A DNA stretch of 64,000 bases from Bacillota bacterium. Lineage in GTDB: Bacteria > Bacillota > Clostridia > Oscillospirales > CAG-382. The notes under the pieces are model-generated. The model had not been told where the DNA came from and did no database searches. It saw nothing but the letters and a program-made list of their open reading frames with translations. Positions 32,309 to 41,200 of the stretch are shown here, in pieces; the stretch's first letter is position 1, and the number at the start of each line of letters is the position of its first letter. Where the stretch lies: assembly GCA_029550965.1 (NCBI GenBank), contig JAKPGJ010000003.1:1-64000 (forward strand), in the 5' to 3' direction. A program made the translations under genes and the position numbers.

Positions 32309-32646
32309 ATGCCAGTAGCAGATAAAAATTCATTTTGAATTATTAAATGAACAGATGGCAGCAAGTCATCTAAAGAGAAGGAACACGAAGCTTTTTTACG
32401 TGATTTTGGTGGTAAAGTATTCACGGTTATGCCTGTAAACGGTGCCATTCCGGCTGATGTAGAACGGAGAATTAATGCTGAACGTGATATTAATGAAGCT
32501 GCAGCCAAGATAATAAAATCAGCGTACAGAAGAATTGCTATCCTCTGCCCGCTGATGAAGTTATAAATACAAGAACAATTGAACGTGTTAAGCTTTGGGC
32601 CTGTATTTTTCATATTGGCAAACATACTTATTATCTTTTCTTGTAA
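32309..32646 (+). pseudogene. Decayed gene with two in-frame TGA codons and a frameshift
   Basis: After a ribosome site (AAGAGGGA) and ATG the frame reads MPVADKNSF-TGA-IIK-TGA-TDGSKSSKEKEHEAFL, then RDFGGKVFTVMPVNGAIPAD and ERRINAERDINEAAAKIIKS, to RIAILCPLMKL. A shift of frame near 32550 restores ADEVINTRTIERVKLWACIF and HIGKHTYYLFL to a TAA at 32644. Restored, it is about 112 residues. The two TGA codons sit where Trp would fit, so TGG-to-TGA changes are likely. Its end overlaps the end of the converging methyltransferase gene by 59 bp. Family unknown. Confidence 0.65.
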
Positions 32647-33634
32647 TACCAGCCAGCTGTTCTATTTCTATAGCAGTTTCCTGCTTTGTCTTCACAAGAA
32701 ATCCATGCGGAGAATTTCTGTAACATTTTACTTTTTTATCCTCTGGTAGATTCTCTATAAATTCCATATGCCGCTTTATTCTATTATCAATTATTTTATT
32801 TAAATCATTAACATTCTGGTTCATGTTATTTAATGCAATTTCTGCAATCTCACTATTAATTTCAACGCCAATGCTATTGCGCTTGGCAATCATACAGGCA
32901 ATGTTGGTCGTTCCAAGGCCGGCAAACGGGTCTAAAACAGTATCACCTTGTACCGAATACATATTTACAAGGCGAAATGGAATTTCTAACGGGAAAGATG
33001 CACTCCTATCTCTGTCCGCCTTGGATGAAATAATAGTTTGAGACGTACCTTTTATTTCCCAAAGATCAGAAAACCAAATATTTCTCTCTTCCCAGAAAAA
33101 TGCACTTTTCTGCCGCAACATCTTTCCTTCTCCCTTGAAAATTCGTCTTCTTCCTTTTCTGAAAACGAGAATATATTCATGTTCATATGTCACGTATGCT
33201 CCAGCGGGGTACATACCAGAACCCATAAATTTGTTTGGTGCATTTGACTGCTTTCTCCAATGAATATCCGGGAGAACGCTGTATCCCATGCTTACGAACT
33301 GATTGATAATTTGCGTATGATTTGAGTACAGTTGAAAATTGTCTCCAATTGTTCTTGTTGCGTCACCTATGTTAATGCAAACAAAACCATTATCGGCAAG
33401 GACTCTATCGCATTCCTTCCATATTGAATTAAGAATGTCATGCATTTTAAGGAAGGCAGCATTTCCGTTTCCAAGCTCGAGGTCGTTTTTAATCGCTGGA
33501 TTTTGTAAACTGAACATCTCATCCCACATCTCTATCATTGGGTAAGGAGGAGATGTAACAATTAAATCAATCGATCTATTTGGGATGGAACTCATATTAT
33601 TGCTGTTTCCAATTATAATCTCATGCGTGGTCAT
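32588..33634 (-). CDS. DNA methyltransferase (beta-class, MjaI-like, probably N4-cytosine)
   Basis: I use the ATG giving MTTHEIIIGNSNNMSS, with GAGGAAG upstream; the track start is 33 codons earlier, inside the AbrB-like gene. The 348-residue protein has motif IV first (DLIVTSPPYP, ~ residue 24-32) and the SAM motif later (DPFAGLGTTNIACMIAKR), the beta-class order. TSPPY is the form common in N4-cytosine enzymes. It should protect the host at the site cut by the MjaI-like enzyme (CTAG inferred). It overlaps the AbrB-like gene by 14 bp, so both are on one transcript. AT-rich, as is the rest of the island. Confidence 0.88.
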   Translation of the reverse strand: MTTHEIIIGNSNNMSSIPNRSIDLIVTSPPYPMIEMWDEMFSLQNPAIKNDLELGNGNAAFLKMHDILNSIWKECDRVLADNGFVCINIGDATRTIGDNFQLYSNHTQIINQFVSMGYSVLPDIHWRKQSNAPNKFMGSGMYPAGAYVTYEHEYILVFRKGRRRIFKGEGKMLRQKSAFFWEERNIWFSDLWEIKGTSQTIISSKADRDRSASFPLEIPFRLVNMYSVQGDTVLDPFAGLGTTNIACMIAKRNSIGVEINSEIAEIALNNMNQNVNDLNKIIDNRIKRHMEFIENLPEDKKVKCYRNSPHGFLVKTKQETAIEIEQLAGITRKDNKYVCQYEKYRPKA

Positions 33635-33821
33635 TTTCCGGCTTCCTCTCATTCGCATATGCTTTGGATTTAAGCACGATCGCTTTCTCTTCGGGATCAA
33701 AATAGATGTCAAAAAGCGTTTTCCCTTTTTCAACTTCCAGATTCGAGAGAATTGCTTTTGGCAATCTAATTCTCATATCTTGCTGTAAGATGTACGTATC
33801 CAAATAGATAAGGTTCTTCAT
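33621..33821 (-). CDS. AbrB/MazE-type DNA-binding protein, likely controller of the R-M locus
   Basis: The 66-residue product (MRIRLPKAILSNLEVEKGKT then FDIYFDPEEKAIVLKS) has the SpoVT/AbrB swapped-hairpin pattern: a basic 'R-x-L-P-K' strand, a turn with 'L-x-V-x-K-G', and a hydrophobic last strand. It is the first gene of the methyltransferase operon and sits 11 bp after a set of phased repeats. I infer that it represses its own operon, as control proteins do in R-M systems; AbrB folds also occur as antitoxins. GGGGGTC lies before the ATG. Confidence 0.75.
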   Translation of the reverse strand: MKNLIYLDTYILQQDMRIRLPKAILSNLEVEKGKTLFDIYFDPEEKAIVLKSKAYANERKPENDHA

Positions 33822-33831
33822 TATAGACCCC

Positions 33832-33859
33832 CAGACTGATGTCAGACTATTTTTAGACT
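33832..33859 (-). promoter_or_regulatory. Three AGTCTR repeats phased at 11 bp (candidate operator)
   Basis: On the minus strand AGTCTA, AGTCTG and AGTCTG start 11 bp apart (plus-strand positions 33859, 33848, 33837), just behind the -10 box. One helical turn between repeats puts them on the same face of the DNA, which suits a multimeric AbrB-type repressor. Confidence 0.6.
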
Positions 33860-33889
33860 ATTATAACATTGCACACTGATTTTTTGCAA
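33860..33889 (-). promoter_or_regulatory. Promoter of the AbrB-methyltransferase operon
   Basis: Minus strand TTGCAA, an 18-bp spacer and TATAAT (33865-33860). The start site falls among the AGTCTR repeats. Confidence 0.65.
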
Positions 33890-33922
33890 TAGCTTAAATT
33901 AAGAGTTCTGTCTGAACAAATC

Positions 33923-33963
33923 AAAAGACCGCACTAAAGGTTTTATCCTTCGGTGCGGTCTTT
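33923..33963. terminator. Bidirectional terminator
   Basis: aaagaccgcac-(taaagg..ccttcg)-gtgcggtcttt is a strong, almost perfect stem. It marks the right edge of the AT-rich restriction island. Confidence 0.7.
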
Positions 33964-34055
33964 AGTTTTCGCTTGAAGAGTGCTGGTTAAAAATTCTCTT
34001 GTTTCAAAGTATCCATAATCGGCCTTCCCCTTTGGCGCGGGGTGTTTTTTAGCCG

Positions 34056-35120
34056 TTACTTTTTCTCTTTATTGATGGGTACCGAGAACTGCGCAAGCAG
34101 CTCTTCGAGCGTTTTGATTTCCTTTTTCTGCGCGCGCTGCGGTTCTTCCCTGGCGGCGTCTGCGCGCTCCGAAACAGGTTCTGCCGGCGTTTTCACAGCG
34201 GGCATTTCCTTGGTTTTCACAAAGTCGATTTTCTCTTTGGGTTCGGCTTCGGGCAGGGGGTTGCGCTCGAGACGCAAATCATCAAAAGAAGTTTTCTTTT
34301 CGGCGGCGGTATCGGCCGGCGCGGCTTTGGTTTCCGCAGCGCTCGAAAAATCGGCGGGCTGGTTTTTCGTTTTACCTACTTTCAGGTCTCCGATTTCGGC
34401 GTCCGGTTTAAAAATCGTTTCAGGCTCCGGCGGCAGGATGTAAATTTCATCTTCCTTTTCCATTTTTTCCAGTTCCGCCTGCGCCTTCGGGTCGGGAACC
34501 AGCGGCTCGTTCGCGACAACGAATATAGAATCGTCGGTTGTTTCGTCGGAAATCTTTTTTGAAAACGGCGCGTTCTTTACCGTCGGAATCGGTCTGGTCA
34601 GGCTGATAAACTCGTTGAAAGCCGGTAGCACCTGCGGCAGACTCGGCGCGATGTCAGCCTGCCGGATCACGATGGCGGGCAAACCGGCCTCGATATTGGA
34701 GCGTATTTCCTCCGCGATTTTCTTTTTCAGCGAATCGAGCAGGAGGTCGTAATCATACAAATCAATGCCGAGCAGGGGGGACTTATCCGAGCCGAAGGCT
34801 TTGACCGCCGATACGTTTTCCCAGTTGATGAAAACGCCCTTGTCCGGGTCGGTTACAAAATCGTATATGCCCTTTTCGGTGAGCACCAGCGCGTTCTGCG
34901 GGCGGATGCCTCTGTAAATGGTGTACGTAAACAGATAGGTAAAATAAAGCGTGGAAACAAAACCTATGACGGTTATATATTTTGCGTAAATCTCGTCGAT
35001 ATAAAAAATCCAGGTAGACAGGCAGCAAAATACCGACAAAAGCAGCATAAGCAAATAAAACAAACCCTTTGCGACAAACGCGCCCGAACTTTTTTTGATT
35101 TCCAATTCTCTGCTGAACAT
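34056..35120 (-). CDS. Membrane protein with PH-like domain (STM3941-like) and charged tail
   Basis: The 354-residue product has two membrane helices at about 18-37 (GLFYLLMLLLSVFCCLSTW) and 46-67. A PH-like region follows (ALVLTEKGIYDFVTDPDKGV, INWENVSAVKAFGSDKSPLL), which is the pattern of STM3941-type bacterial proteins. From about residue 190 it is disordered and rich in Pro, Glu, Lys and Ala. It follows the 270-aa gene on the same strand by 59 bp and may be co-expressed. Function unknown. Confidence 0.65.
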   Translation of the reverse strand: MFSRELEIKKSSGAFVAKGLFYLLMLLLSVFCCLSTWIFYIDEIYAKYITVIGFVSTLYFTYLFTYTIYRGIRPQNALVLTEKGIYDFVTDPDKGVFINWENVSAVKAFGSDKSPLLGIDLYDYDLLLDSLKKKIAEEIRSNIEAGLPAIVIRQADIAPSLPQVLPAFNEFISLTRPIPTVKNAPFSKKISDETTDDSIFVVANEPLVPDPKAQAELEKMEKEDEIYILPPEPETIFKPDAEIGDLKVGKTKNQPADFSSAAETKAAPADTAAEKKTSFDDLRLERNPLPEAEPKEKIDFVKTKEMPAVKTPAEPVSERADAAREEPQRAQKKEIKTLEELLAQFSVPINKEKK

Positions 35121-35179
35121 ACCGATACCTCTTTTAATTCTGCGATTTCAATACCGAACTATGAAATTCGGTATTCGTA

Positions 35180-35986
35180 TTAATCATCATATTGATAATC
35201 TTCCAAATATATTACCGTATTGTTGTTGTAGATTTCGTGCTTGCTCAAAACGGCGTACTCGTTTTCTTCTAATTCCGCTTTTAACGCGGCGTAGTCTATC
35301 TGGAGCCTGCCGTTCTTGTCTATGTTTACATAATCTCTTTTTATAAAGCTGTCGTATTTAAAAATGTACAGATAGTAAGACGATCCGCCGTCGTTTTCGT
35401 CCCCGCCGCTGGCGGTCAGGCTGGATTGCACTCTGCGGAAGCTGTCGTAATCGGAAATTTCGTTATATTTATAATAGGAATTCTGCGTCAAATCAATGTT
35501 TACCGAACTGAAGGTTACGCGCGCGTAGCCGTATCTCCGGTTGGAATCGTACACCTCGCTGACGGTGGTATAGAAGTTCCCGTCGCTGTCTTCGAGGATA
35601 TAGACCAGCGCGCCTTCCACCTTGCCGTCGGTCAGCTTTTTTAAGTTGTATTTGACGCCGACTTCCAGCTCCTCGGTGTTTTTCGCGTAATAAATGTGCG
35701 CCAGCTCAATCGAGCCGTCATAGTTCATAAAATCTTTGGGCCGTATTTTGTAAATCTGGATGGCTTCGGGGTTCTGCCGAGCAAACTCGCGGGTTTTCTC
35801 GGTAAAGAACATTTTGTCGAACATACCCGGCTCGCACGAGGTGAAAAAAATGAAAAACAGCACCGCATATACAACAAAGGAGATAGAATAAAAAATTGCT
35901 TTGAATATGCGTTTAATGCGCCGTGTTCCTTCCGTATTCCACGGGTTCTCAAGTTCCTCTTCTTCATCGTAGCCTTTGTAGTCCAT
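35180..35986 (-). CDS. Single-pass membrane protein of unknown function
   Basis: I use the ATG giving MDYKGYDEEEELENPW. The 268-residue product has an acidic cytoplasmic N-terminus, one membrane helix (IFYSISFVVYAVLFFIFFTS, ~31-50) and an outer domain of about 215 residues rich in Tyr, Asp and beta strands (RYGYARVTFSSVNIDLTQNS). It reads like a sensor or adaptor ectodomain. No family recognised. It is followed by the PH-like gene. Confidence 0.65.
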   Translation of the reverse strand: MDYKGYDEEEELENPWNTEGTRRIKRIFKAIFYSISFVVYAVLFFIFFTSCEPGMFDKMFFTEKTREFARQNPEAIQIYKIRPKDFMNYDGSIELAHIYYAKNTEELEVGVKYNLKKLTDGKVEGALVYILEDSDGNFYTTVSEVYDSNRRYGYARVTFSSVNIDLTQNSYYKYNEISDYDSFRRVQSSLTASGGDENDGGSSYYLYIFKYDSFIKRDYVNIDKNGRLQIDYAALKAELEENEYAVLSKHEIYNNNTVIYLEDYQYDD

Positions 35987-36089
35987 ACGCACCCTTTTTC
36001 TCCGGCCGATAGTTTTCTTCCTAACCGATTTGAGCCGGGAAAGCGGTTAGTTCTTCGATATTGAAAATTAAGCGTTATATTTCAAAGTA

Positions 36090-36231
36090 AATGATTTTAT
36101 TATACATAATTCATTATTATGACATAAAACGCAAAGTTATCCACAGCGGCGTGGTCAAAATGTGGAAAACTTTTGCCCGCAAAAACAAACATTTCCGCAT
36201 TATCCACGGAGTTTTCCACATCGAAATGTGG
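36090..36231. other. DnaA-box-like cluster beside an AT-rich stretch
   Basis: In 84 bp there are: TTATCCACA (36137, a perfect DnaA box), TTTTCCACA on the minus strand (36161-36169), TTATCCACG (36200) and TTTTCCACA (36212), plus a partial TGTGG at 36227. Just upstream, 36062-36130 is very AT-rich and could melt. That is the make-up of a DnaA-binding region. No dnaA, dnaN or rpmH gene is near, so an origin role is unproven. Confidence 0.55.
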
Positions 36232-36308
36232 TTTCTACTTCATTATGACGCAATTTTATGTAAACCTATACGCCATTATTATGAATGTTGTGTATATTTT
36301 ATGAAAAA

Positions 36309-37859
36309 TTATTTTCCGTATTTTTTATCCAGACTGCGCAGCTGCACTGCCAAAGCGATATGCGGCGCTCTGATAATCTCGCTTTTGTCAAAGTCGGCAA
36401 TGGTTCTTGCGACTTTCAGAATCTTGTCGTACCCTCTTGCCGAAAGCGTGAGCTTGTTGAACGCGGCGTGCAGCAGTTCTTTGCCCGCTTCGTCGGTCAC
36501 GCAGTACTTGCGGATATGCTTGGGCTGCATGAGCGCGTTCGCGGTCAGCTTCTTGCCGTTGGACAAGGTCTCGCCCTCAAACCGCGCGAGCGCGAACTCC
36601 CTTGCCTCGCAGACGTGTTTCCGGATGCTCTCGCTGCTTTCGGCCGCGACGGCGGTGTCCAGCTCTTCAAACTCCAGCGCGCCAACTTCCACCTGCAAAT
36701 CAATCCTGTCCAGAATCGGGCCGGAAAGTTTGGCGATATAGGCTTTTCTGGAGTTGACCGAGCAGATGCACTCTTTGGTCGGATGGCCGAAATAACCGCA
36801 CTTGCAGGGGTTCATCGCGCAGACGAGCAGGAACGAGGCGGGGTAGGTGACCGTCCCGTTTACTCTTGTGATGACGACTTCGCGGTTCTCAATCGGCTGC
36901 CGCAAAACCTCGATCGCGCGCTTGTCGAACTCGGGGAACTCGTCCAAAAACAGCACACCGTTGTTGGCGAGCGAGATTTCGCCCGGCTTCGGGTACGAGC
37001 CGCCGCCGGTCAGCGCGATGTGCGAAAGCGTGTGGTGCGGCGCGCGGAACGGGCGCTGCGTTAGAAGCGGCTTCAGGTCGGCGGTTAACGAAGCGATGGA
37101 ATGAATTTTCGAGGTTTCGATGGACTCCTCCAGCGTCATGGGCGGCATAATGCCCGGCAGGCGGGAAGCGAGCATGCTCTTGCCCGAACCGGGCGGACCG
37201 ATCAGCAGGATGTTGTGTCCGCCGGCCGCCGCGATCTCAAGCGCTTTCTTCGCGCTCTCCTGTCCTTTAACGTCGGCGAAATCCAAAGCGCAGGTCTGCG
37301 TCGCTTTAAAGAATTCCTCCTCCGGGAACTCGACCGGCTTAATCGGTTTTCCGCCCAAAAGGTGGTCGAACACCTGCCTTGCGTTTTTTACGGGAAAGGC
37401 TTTGATGCCGATTGCGGCGGAAGCCTCCAGCGCGTTTTCCTCCGGCACATAGATTTCTGTAAAACCCGCGTCCCGCGCAGCGATCGCCATCGGAAGCGCG
37501 CCGCTGATCGGGCGAAGCTCGCCGGAAAGCGACAGTTCGCCGACAAAACACTTTTTTGAAAAATCCAGTTTTGTAAAAGCGGGATGATCTATCAGCGAAA
37601 GCAGAATCGGAAGGTCATACGACGAGCCTTCCTTGCGGATATCCGCCGGCGCAAGATTGACCGTAAGAAGTCCTTTTTTGAGCGGAAGCGAACAGCTTCT
37701 TGCCGCGCTGCGCACGCGCCCGGCGGCTTCCTTGATCGCCGTGTCGGGCAGTCCGATGATTTCCAGTTTCGGCTGCGGAGAGCCGACGCTGGAGGACTCG
37801 ACGTTCACAATCAAGCCGTCTATTCCGTTGATAGCCGCAGAATAAAATACACTGTACAT
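36309..37859 (-). CDS. YifB/ComM family Mg-chelatase-like AAA ATPase
   Basis: The 516-residue protein has an N-terminal Lon-protease-like fold (IDGLIVNVESSSVGSPQPKL to about residue 170), then an AAA+ module with Walker A GPPGSGKSMLASRLPGI, Walker B LFLDEFPEF, and a Cys cluster (CAMNPCKCGYFGHPTKECIC). A C-terminal Mg-chelatase-type lid domain follows. In Vibrio and Haemophilus, ComM is a helicase that extends branch migration during transformation. It may act likewise here, but competence genes are not visible. Length is normal for the family. Confidence 0.93.
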   Translation of the reverse strand: MYSVFYSAAINGIDGLIVNVESSSVGSPQPKLEIIGLPDTAIKEAAGRVRSAARSCSLPLKKGLLTVNLAPADIRKEGSSYDLPILLSLIDHPAFTKLDFSKKCFVGELSLSGELRPISGALPMAIAARDAGFTEIYVPEENALEASAAIGIKAFPVKNARQVFDHLLGGKPIKPVEFPEEEFFKATQTCALDFADVKGQESAKKALEIAAAGGHNILLIGPPGSGKSMLASRLPGIMPPMTLEESIETSKIHSIASLTADLKPLLTQRPFRAPHHTLSHIALTGGGSYPKPGEISLANNGVLFLDEFPEFDKRAIEVLRQPIENREVVITRVNGTVTYPASFLLVCAMNPCKCGYFGHPTKECICSVNSRKAYIAKLSGPILDRIDLQVEVGALEFEELDTAVAAESSESIRKHVCEAREFALARFEGETLSNGKKLTANALMQPKHIRKYCVTDEAGKELLHAAFNKLTLSARGYDKILKVARTIADFDKSEIIRAPHIALAVQLRSLDKKYGK

Positions 37860-38284
37860 ACCGTTAAACCTTACTTCCAGCGAAATGTATAAGCGAATTC
37901 CGGCGGGGCAGGGTTCGTTTCAGTATTCATACCTAAAAACAAGATAACACAAGAACCAACTTTTTTCAATATAATTTGACAATATTTTACCAGCCGGCGT
38001 TTTGCGGCGATAAAACAGCTATTGCGCTGGTCGTGAAAAACCGTCTATTGTTTCGTGATTTTTATATATAATATCGATAAAAAAGACAAAAATTTAAAAA
38101 TATGTATTTACACATTTCCAAAATTGTGGTATTATAATAAAATGAATACATAAGGCAAAAGCTGTGTATTTGTCTCTACAATCAATCATATTACTTCGTG
38201 CTTTTTCATGAATAGAGAACCGGCGCGGCTTCACAGCGGCCGGAAAAAGCACAGTTTGTTAAAGAAGAAAGGAATGTTACACAA
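37860..38284 (+). promoter_or_regulatory. nifJ upstream region with promoter and leader inverted repeat
   Basis: This 425-bp spacer holds a plausible promoter: TTTACA (38107-38112), 17 bp, TATTAT (38130-38135). That gives a leader of about 140 nt. In it GTGCTTTTTC (38198-38207) pairs perfectly with GAAAAAGCAC (38243-38252). The loop is GC-rich and contains ccggc...gccgg. AAAGGAATG is the ribosome site. No small gene is apparent in 37860-38100. Confidence 0.55.
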
Positions 38285-41200
38285 ATGCCAAGAAAAAAGA
38301 TTTCTATGGACGGCAACACCGCCGCGGCGCATGTCGCGTATGCGTTTACCGAGGTTGCCGGCATTTATCCGATTACGCCTTCTTCCGTAATGGCGGAGGT
38401 AACGGATAAGTGGTCTGCTGAAGGCAGAAAAAACATTTTCGGTCAGCAGGTAAATGTTATTGAAATGCAGTCCGAGGCAGGCGCTGCCGGAACAGTACAC
38501 GGTTCGCTCGCGGCGGGCGCGTTGACCACAACGTTTACAGCTTCGCAGGGCCTTCTCCTGATGATACCGAATATGTATAAAATCGCAGGAGAACTGCTCC
38601 CCGGCGTCATTCACGTTTCAGCAAGAGCGGTTGCGTCGCACGCGCTGAACATTTTCGGCGACCATTCCGACGTAATGGCTTGCAGACAGACCGGATTTGC
38701 GTTGCTTTGCGCCTGCAACCCGCAGGAAGTCATGGATCTCGGCGCGGTCGCGCATCTTTCCGCCATCAAGGGCAGGGTACCCTTCCTTCACTTCTTCGAC
38801 GGTTTCAGAACCTCGCATGAGGTTCAAAAAGTAGAAGCCTGGGATTACGACGACCTGAAAGAGCTGGTTGACATGGATGCCGTTGAGGCGTTCAGAAACC
38901 GCGCTTTAAATCCCGAGCACCCGGTTCTCCGCGGTACGGCTCAGAACCCGGATATCTTCTTCCAGGCAAGAGAAGCATGCAATATTTATTACGAAGCCGT
39001 TCCCGGCATTGTCGAAGAGTACATGGACAAGATCAATGCCAAGATCGGCTCTAACTACAAATTGTTCAACTACTACGGCGCTCCCGACGCGGAGAAGGTC
39101 ATCGTCGCGATGGGCTCGGTCTGCGACACCATCGAGGAGACCATCGATTACCTCAACGCAAGGGGCGAAAAGGTCGGTCTGATTAAGGTAAGACTTTACC
39201 GTCCGTTCGCAATCGACCGCTTCATCGAAGCGCTTCCGAAGACGGTGAAGAAGATCGCCGTTCTGGACAGAACCAAAGAGCCCGGCGCAATCGGCGAGCC
39301 TTTGTATCTTGACGTCGTCAACGCGCTGCACGGCACGGAGTTCCAGAACTGCCTCGTCGTCGGCGGCAGATACGGACTTGGTTCCAAGGACACCACGCCC
39401 GCCTGCGTTATCGCGGTTTACAAGAACCTTGACGCGAAAGAGCCGATCAACGGATTCACGGTCGGCATTACCGACGACGTCACCAACAAGTCGCTTCCGC
39501 TCGAGCCGTCGCCCAACACCGCTCCGGAGGGAACCGTTTCCTGCAAGTTCTGGGGTCTCGGTTCTGACGGAACCGTCGGCGCAAACAAGAACTCGATTAA
39601 AATCATCGGCGACCATACCGATAAGTATATACAGGCTTATTTCGCTTATGACTCCAAGAAGTCCGGCGGTCTTACGATAAGCCACCTGCGTTTCGGCGAC
39701 AAACCGATTCGCTCGACCTACTATGTATCGCACGCAAACTTTGTCGCCTGCCACAACCCCGCTTATATTCATATTTACGATATAACCGAGGACCTTGTCG
39801 AGGGCGGCACGTTCCTGCTCAACTGCCAGTGGAAGCCTGAGGAACTCGATGAAAAGCTTCCGGCAAAGGTTAAGAGAGACCTGGCAAGAAAGAAGATCAA
39901 CTTCTACATCGTCGACGCGATTACCATCGCGAAAGAGCTGGGACTCGGCGGAAGAACCAATACCGTTCTTCAGAGCGCGTTCTTCAAACTCGCCGGCATT
40001 ATTCCCGAAGCAGACGCGATTAAATATATGAAGGAAGCCGCTTACAAGAGCTTCTACAAGAAGGGCGAAGCGGTTGTCAACATGAACTATGCGGCAATCG
40101 ACGCCGGCGCGAACGCCGCCGTCAAGATTGACGTGCCCGCTTCCTGGGCCGACGCGAAGGACGAACCCGTCGAACTCAAGATTGAGGGCAGGGAAGAAAT
40201 CGTTAACTTTGTAAAGGATATTCTCATTCCGATTTCCAAGCAGAAGGGCGACGACCTGCCGGTTTCGGCATTCGTGAAGAATGCGGACGGCACCTTCCCG
40301 CAGGGTTCCGCCGCTTACGAGAAGCGCGGCGTTGCGGTTGACGTTCCGGAGTGGATACCTGAGAACTGCATCCAGTGCAACTTCTGCTCGTTCGTCTGCC
40401 CGCACGCGACCATTCGTCCCGTGCCGGTTCCCGCCGATGAGGCAGGCGATTATCCGGACGTTCCCTTCCTGGATATGACCGGTATGCCCGGATACAAGTT
40501 CGCGGTTACCGTATCCCCGCTTGACTGCTACGGCTGCGGCTCCTGCGTAAACGTTTGCCCTGGCAAGAAGGGTCAGAAGGCGCTTGTTTTGAAGCCGATG
40601 GAATCCCAGCTCCACAAGCAGGAATTCTTCAAGGCAGCATATAAATACGCGGACAATCCCGAGGTTTTAGCGAAATTCAAGCCCGACACGGTCAAGGGCA
40701 GCCAATTCAAACAGCCGCTGCTCGAGTTCTCCGGCGCGTGCGCAGGCTGCGGCGAGACGCCTTACGCGAAACTGATTACGCAGCTGTTCGGCGACAGAAT
40801 GCTGATCGCGAACGCAACCGGATGCTCGTCCATCTGGGGCGGCTCGGCTCCTTCCACGCCGTACACCGTAAACAAGTTCGGACATGGTCCGGCTTGGGCG
40901 AACTCCCTGTTTGAGGACAACGCCGAGTACGGTTTGGGCATGGCGCTCGCCATTAAGCAGAGAAGACAGAAGCTGACCGAAATCATCGAGAAGTTTGCCG
41001 CGTCCGACTACGAGCTGATCAGCGTTCCCGCAAAAGAGTGGCTCGCGGTGAAGGACGAGGGCGAAGCATCCAAGGCCGCTTCCGCGAAACTGATTGCCGC
41101 CATCGAAAAGGCAGTTGAGGAATGCGGCAGCTGCGGCTGCGAGTTCGACGCGCTGTACAGAAAAGCGCTCGCGATGAAAGACCTGTTCGTGAAGAAATCG

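Noticed and set aside
32309-32360. Possible TGA-to-Trp recoding or selenocysteine
   Set aside because: TGA is the normal stop of hprK, engB and the restriction gene in this window, no SECIS-like stem was seen, and the same gene also has a frameshift. Decay explains it better.
38906-40615. 569-codon antisense ORF inside nifJ (and 40667-41860 minus)
   Set aside because: Shadow frames caused by strong codon bias of nifJ; no ribosome site and Arg/Val/Asp-rich, Lys-poor mirror-type composition.
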